From NCBI GenBank assembly GCA_027257055.1, contig JAPVLO010000003.1, forward strand, positions 13,643,501 through 13,707,500: a stretch of 64,000 nucleotides of DNA. Reading direction: 5' to 3'. Source of the DNA: Cephalopachus bancanus (Eukaryota; Chordata; Mammalia; Primates; Tarsiidae). How positions within the stretch are numbered: the stretch's first letter is position 1; every line of letters begins with the position of its first letter. The translations under genes were made by a program, and so were the position numbers. The notes under the pieces were generated by a model that was not told where the DNA came from, made no database searches, and worked only from the letters and a program-made list of their open reading frames with translations. Shown here piece after piece: positions 59,150-64,000 of this stretch.

Positions 59150-59500
59150 AGATTGTGTGAACTGTTAATGGCTCCAATTCTTTCCTCCTCTCTGTATCCA
59201 TGCTCTCTGTCATGTGACTTTGCAGTTCCTTCTGCTAGAAGAAAATATCTGCCCCCTGCTTGACTTTGGGCTTGGCCATGTGACTTGCTTTGGCCAATGA
59301 GATGTTAGCAGATGTGATGCAATTAAAGGTTTGAACTATGTTGTGGGGTTAGGCTTGCCATAAAAACCACTGCCCCAGGCAGATTGCTGGTCCCAGAAAA
59401 ATGAGAAAAAATGTGAAGTAGAACCAAACTGTGAATAATGTTGTTTTAAGACATTGAGTCTAATGTGGCACTGTTGGGATAACAGTTGGCAAATATAAGG
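59150..59500 (+). mobile_element. MLT1-type LTR (ERVL-MaLR) relic
   Basis: 'gtgacttgctttggccaatg', 'agatgttagcagatgtgatg' and a 'ttgttttaagacattgag' end follow MaLR LTR order. LTR only. Confidence 0.65.
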
Positions 59501-59605
59501 AGCTTTAATTTCAGCTTCCATGAGATCTACTTGACATTCCTGCATTAGAGGAGCTGTTTGAACAAGTGGACTGAGCTGTTGCTGGGGGAGGGGAGGGAGC
59601 CTCAC

Positions 59606-59983
59606 ACTTTCTTTTTCTTTTTCTTTTTTTGAGTCGGAATCTCACTCTGCCACCCAGACTCACGGCCACCGCAGCCTTGACTTGCTGGGTTTAGGCGATC
59701 CTTCCACTTCAGCCTTCCAAGTAGCTGAAACTACAGGCATGTGCCACCATGCCTGGCTAATTTTTTTTTATTTATTGTAGAGACGAGATCTTGTCAACTT
59801 ACCCAGGCTGGTCTCGTACCCCTGGGCTCAGGCAATCCTCTTGCCTCTGCCTCCCATAGTGCTGGAATTACAGGCATGAGCCACCATGCCTGGCTAAAGT
59901 TCTCAAACCCATGGGCTTAGGCAATCCTCTCACCTCCACCTCCCAAAGTGCTGAGATTACAGGAATCAGTCATCATGCTCGGC
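59606..59983 (-). repeat. Alu dimer joined to a second Alu fragment
   Basis: Reverse Alu to about 59897, followed directly by an ~80 bp left-arm piece of another Alu ('tctcaaacccatgggcttag' to 'catcatgctcggc'). Confidence 0.88.
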
Positions 59984-60205
59984 ATACTTTCTTATTTCCA
60001 TACAAGACACCCTTCCACATAAATACTTAATTTGGCCATTTACATCAACACTTTCCTTGCAGTCTGAAAGAGCCTAACTAAGACAATGTCTTCTCTACCT
60101 ATCACAAGATCCTTGAGGGATGAGACTGTTCTGGATTACTATCCTTGCAGAGAACTTGGTGGATTGTCTGGTATCCTCTACTAGCTGTTAAAGTAGATGT
60201 GATTC
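59845..60205 (+). repeat. Local direct duplication, copy 1 (~0.36 kb)
   Basis: Matches 62614-63020. It begins inside the Alu above and continues ~220 bases into non-Alu text ('atacttaatttggccattta'). Copy 1 lacks ~50 bases of Alu linker kept in copy 2. Confidence 0.93.
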
Positions 60206-60339
60206 CTGTCAAAATTAGCAAACATAATGAAGCCATCTGCCCAGGTTCTCTCTTGAAAGACCCATTTCCTTGCAAGAGGCTATAATTATTTCAGTTTATT
60301 TGTCTACCAGCCTACCCAGTCACTCATGGTGACAGGAAG

Positions 60340-61050
60340 TTGCCGTGTCAGGCACTGGGGTATAAAGACAAATTAGATGTGACTGTTCCTTGTCCTTATT
60401 GAGATCACAGACTAACAGAAGAGACAAATAGACTATTGCAAGGTGGGGAGGTAAAATCAGAGAAGTAAGAGCCAGATACTGAAGAAGCACAGACTGATCT
60501 GGTCTGGCAGGTCAGAGAGACTTTAAGGATAAGATGACATTTGACATGAGTTTGACAGTCCAGGAATTGTTGACCAGGGATAGAAACAGGAGAACATGTT
60601 GGGAAGTAGGTGAGCAAGAGTGTAAATGTTATATCCATGATGAGGGAGTAAGGGCATCTGTGTGGGGGTATGGGAAGGTGATAGGAAATGAGGTGGAAAC
60701 TCAGGCATGGCCAAGTGTGGAAAGCCTGGTGTATTACAGCCAGGAATCTGACTTGGTGGGTGGTGAGGGCACTGGAGAGCACTGAAGATTTTAAGAAGGG
60801 GAGTAACATGTTTGGACTCTGCATATTTAAAAGATCTCTCTGGCGACAATGACTTGGGAGAAGATGAGGACTCTTGTTAAGTTGTTGCAGAAATAAAGGG
60901 GGACAATGAAGACCACCTGACATACTGGTGGAAAACTAGAGAAGTGAAGGGATGGGAGAGTTAGACCTGGTCACCAAAGGGTGGGAGAGAGAGGTGTCAC
61001 AAAGGGCTCCCAGATTTCTGCTTAAGCAATTGAGTGAATGGTGATGCCAC
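60340..61050 (+). repeat. Ancient mammalian dispersed repeat
   Basis: Best-preserved copy of the unnamed old repeat: 'gtgtcaggcactggggtata', 'gataagatgacatttgacat', 'aagaaggggagtaacatgtt', 'aagatctctctggcgacaat'. The reverse-strand 172-codon frame (60923-60405) is by-product. Confidence 0.6.
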
Positions 61051-61384
61051 TCATTGAGGTTGGAAGCCTTAGAGGGCAAACGCGGATGGAACATGGGTTC
61101 TCTTACCTCATGTGGATGGGAGGAGATCGAGGGACCTCCCAGCGTATGCCTGGTAGGTAACTGTACACCCAGAATCCAGGAGAGATATGTGAGTGTTATA
61201 AGCGTGTGGTCAGTGGTTGAAGTCATGGGCCTGGTTTATTATTTTGCCTGCTTGCTGGCATTTGCAGAAGCACTGAAGACACATTCCCACATGTTGAGGA
61301 TGATTTCTGGAGCCCCAGAAGAATCCCTAGATGGCATCTAAGAGTTATCCTAGGAAATCCCAGGCAAGGACCATCTTTGCTCAC

Positions 61385-61472
61385 CTTTGTGTTGCCAGAA
61401 CTTACCACAGTACCTGGAAGTTAGTACATGCTCAGTAATGTTGGATGAATGAATGAATGAATGAATGAATGG
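61385..61472 (+). repeat. L2 3' terminus with (GAAT)n
   Basis: 'cagtacctggaagttagtac' then 'atgctcagtaatgttg', ending in about seven GAAT units, the L2 tail expanded as a microsatellite. Confidence 0.75.
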
Positions 61473-61669
61473 GGTTTTCTGGTTCTTTGAGGTTCTCCGG
61501 TCCCGGGAAACCAACATTATCAGGTCTCACTACCTGGTGATGATTCTTTAGTTTCAAATTATGAATTACCCAAGTTCAGAATTCTCCTAATTCCATACTT
61601 CCAGAGATTCTTGGCCAGTCCTTCCTCCTGCGCCAGCTGAAGCAACCACTCAAGAGAGGGGTTCTTGAA

Positions 61670-61845
61670 AATTCATGTGAGTTAGAATCAACTGGAGGAA
61701 CTTCCTGAAAATACACACTTCTGGGCCCCATTGATTGGTATTTTTGATTTAGTAGGTCTGAGCTGGAGCCCAGGAATCTGCTTTTGAAACAAGCTCCGAG
61801 GTGGCTCTGATGCCCATGCAATGAAAACCATACTTTGGGAAAAGT
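61670..61845 (+). mobile_element. MER5A-like DNA relic
   Basis: 'tagaatcaactggaggaact', 'acttctgggccccattgatt', 'gcccaggaatctgcttttga' and 'ctctgatgcccatgc' are in MER5 order. Confidence 0.7.
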
Positions 61846-61889
61846 CACTTGTGTGGGTGAGTCTCTCTCTCTTTACCCATCCAGGTGTG

Positions 61890-62460
61890 TTATCTATTTT
61901 TATTCACTCTGTTCTGTGCCCAGGCAGCTGCCTTCTGCGGCCCATACCATCTGGGCTTCTTTGTCCTCTGGCCTCCGTTGGCTTTCACCCATGGGAGGCC
62001 ACAGCAGGAGCTGAATAGGAGGAGAGAGAGGGGCGTTGAGTACCGTGGGCCCTCCCTGCAGGCTATGCAGCAGTAGTGGCTGCATCCAGGACTCCCACCA
62101 GGCAGGTCCTCATTCCCACATTCCTCACCACCCCTTCTCCCCTCCAGCTGTAGGAGTGGTAACAGCTTCCCTCAGCGACTGCTCTCTGGGTGCCATGCCA
62201 TCTTTATTTCCTTGAACCCTGCTCAGACCTCTCTGAATAATCCCTTCATTACAAACTCTCCAATGACCTCTTTGAGTGTTCCCTCTGCTTCCTGCCAAGA
62301 CAAGAAAACAAAAACATTGACTGGAAAGTCAAGAATTCTGGGCTCAGTTCAGTTCAATTCAGCAAACATTTACTGAGCGAGGTCCTTTCTGCCAGGCTCT
62401 GTGCCAGGGGCTGGGGTTATAGAAAAAGGCTCAGACACAGTACCTGCCTGCTGAGTTCAC
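61890..62460 (+). repeat. Old repeat mosaic, unassigned
   Basis: 62145-62300 reads like a common mammalian dispersed repeat ('ttgagtgttccctctgcttc'). 62345-62460 begins another ('cagcaaacatttactgagcg'). Families not fixed. Confidence 0.35.
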
Positions 62461-62613
62461 AGCCTAATGGGAGGTTAGATCCTTCTAGAGGGGGACTAGA
62501 AGCTGGATCCTCATGCCCCTTCTGCCAGGAGGCAGACAGGTGCAGCAGAGTCTTGAGCTATGGTTGCTGCCCTGGGACAGATGCTAGTCAGGGTGCCCCC
62601 ACATCTAGGTGAT

Positions 62614-63020
62614 CTCTGCCTCCCATAGTGCTGGAATTACAGGCATGAGCCACCATGCCTGGCTAATGTTTTGATTTATTATAGAGACAAGGTCTCATCA
62701 TGTTGCCCAGGCTGGTCTCAAACCCATGGGCTCAGGCAGTCCTCTCATCTCCACCTCCCAAAGTGCTGAGATTACAGGAATCAGCCATCATGCCTGGCAT
62801 ACTTTCTTATTTCCATACTAGACACCCTTCCACCTAAATACTTAATTTGGCCATTTACATCAGCACCTTCCTTGCAGTCTGAATGAGCCTAACTAAGACA
62901 ATGTCTTCTCTACCTATCACAAGATCCTTGAGGGATGAGATTGTTCTGGATTACTATCCTTGCAGAGAACTTGGTGGATCGTCTGGTATCCTCTACTAGC
63001 TATTAAAGCAGATGTGATTC
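62614..63020 (+). repeat. Local direct duplication, copy 2 (~0.41 kb)
   Basis: Second copy, 2769 bases downstream of copy 1. Its Alu part (to about 62798) joins a left-arm end directly to a linker and left arm, so it is a chimeric reverse Alu. The non-Alu part differs from copy 1 at roughly a dozen positions in ~290. Confidence 0.93.
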
Positions 63021-63269
63021 TCACCCTGTCCTAATGCCATCATTTGGGCTTCTTTCCTCCTAAAGCAGGTCTAACTCACTAACCTGCCAAGGCTCCCCTG
63101 CCTCCCTTCTGAAGGGTGTCTGGAAGAAAAGAGGAATGATAGCTGGAGTAATGGGCCTGAAGGCCACGAGGTTAAGACAAAAGAAAAGCTCTGACTGACA
63201 TGTGCCATAAACCTCCCACTCAAGACTCCTGATTCTACAAACTCTCTCCACTGACTTTAAAGGAGAATG

Positions 63270-63492
63270 AATCTGGCAAACTCCTATTTATCCTTCAAAA
63301 GCCAACTAAGATTTCACTTCCTCCAGGAGGGTTTCCTGGAACCCCAAAATTCCTCTTGTACTCATTGTCTCTGGTAACTTGTATGATCAACAGTCTATCT
63401 AGCCTACCTGACTTCTAGACCCTCAAGCATCTGCCTCTTTTTTTCTAGGACCCAGCATGGGGTCTAAGGCATAGTAAGGCATCAGAAAATAT
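63270..63492 (+). repeat. L2 LINE 3' relic
   Basis: 'catctgcctctttttttcta' and the 'cagaaaatatttattgaac' end fit L2. The Alu that follows inserted at its terminus. Confidence 0.6.
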
Positions 63493-63506
63493 TTATTGAA
63501 CGGAAT

Positions 63507-63800
63507 TTTTTTTTTTTTTGAGTTGGAGTCTCACTCCGTTGCCCAGTCTGAAGTGCAGTGGCACGCTCACGGCCACTCCAGTGTCGACCTGCTGGGCTCA
63601 GGCAATCCTTCTGCCTCAGCCTTCCAAGTAGCCGGAACTATAGGTGCACGCTACCATGTCCAGCTAATTTTTTGATTTATTGTAGAGATAAGGTCTTGCC
63701 AAATCGCCCAGGCTGTTCTCGAACCCATGGGTTCAGGCAATCTGCTTACCTTGGCCTACTAAAGTGCTGGGATTACAGGTTTGAGCCATGGTGCCCAACC
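63507..63800 (-). repeat. Alu dimer
   Basis: Reverse, lineage family. TSD tattgaacggaatt (63493-63506) and tattgaactgaatt (63801-63814). Confidence 0.94.
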
Positions 63801-64000
63801 TATTGAACTGAATTAAAAGGAGTTCTTGTTGCAATAGAAGAAGCAGTACTGATGGTGCCTGACTTATGATGATTTGACTCACATTTTATTTTGTGGGCTT
63901 TACAATGATATGAAAGTAATACACATTCAGAAGAACGTAGTTTATGAGACATTCAACACTTTGTTGTAATATAAGTTTTGTGTCAGATGATTTTGGCTAC

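Noticed and set aside
54365..59500. Possible endogenous retrovirus between the two MLT1-type LTRs
   Set aside because: The LTRs are diverged from each other, 4 kb apart and separated by Alus, L2 and L1; no internal retroviral genes are present. They are independent solo LTRs.
60405..60923. 172-codon minus-strand open frame
   Set aside because: It lies within an old dispersed repeat read on its reverse strand; no family recognised and no splice or promoter support.

Overview
The window is mammalian genomic DNA from a primate. It holds about fifty 7SL-derived Alu dimers or fragments, together with MIR, L2, L1, MER5A, MER20 and MLT1-type relics. Most Alus are one lineage-specific family. Its marks are an 'ACTTGG' block in place of 'ACATGG', 'CAATAAATCAAAAAATTAGC' in the linker, 'TACTTGGAAGGCTGAGG' in the right arm and a 'GACTCCAACTC' 3' end. 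These copies are not AluS or AluY, nor the lemur or loris Alu forms I know. Older AluJ-like copies are also present. By elimination a tarsier is the best guess, with another non-anthropoid primate such as the aye-aye possible.

Only one protein-coding gene could be supported. On the minus strand, 4232-4386 is the first coding exon of PTPN3 (FERM-PDZ tyrosine phosphatase PTPH1), with the start codon, 46 codons and both splice sites intact. The gene's CpG-island promoter and likely first non-coding exon lie at about 41.3-42.1 kb, with a donor at 41814/41813. The window therefore reads: start of intron 2 (1-4231), exon 2, a 37.4 kb intron 1 (4387-41814), the CpG island, a second GC-rich block at 43.2-43.6 kb, and about 20 kb of upstream intergenic DNA to 64 kb. 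All downstream PTPN3 exons lie beyond the left edge.

Intron 1 and the upstream flank are filled with Alus in both orientations, often with clear target-site duplications (TSDs). Many sit inside older repeats: Alu in AluJ at 3.2-3.8 kb, in MER5A at 25 and 30.5 kb, in MIR at 35.9 kb, and in an MLT1 LTR at 54.7 kb. Repeat-poor islands that could hold regulatory DNA lie near 8-9.3, 12.7-13.5, 18.6-19.4 and 39.2-39.9 kb.

The main points for a second look are: a near-match to human miR-3927-3p at 54474-54495, close to where that locus sits relative to PTPN3 in human; a direct ~0.4 kb duplication (59.85/62.61 kb); a 111 bp duplication (51.09/52.09 kb); a 37 bp templated-looking insertion inside a MER20 (40.36 kb); a 7-codon upstream ORF ending two bases before the PTPN3 start; and a 13 bp motif shared in opposite orientation by the two GC-rich blocks. 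No CRISPR array, mobile-element operon or novel gene system is present.
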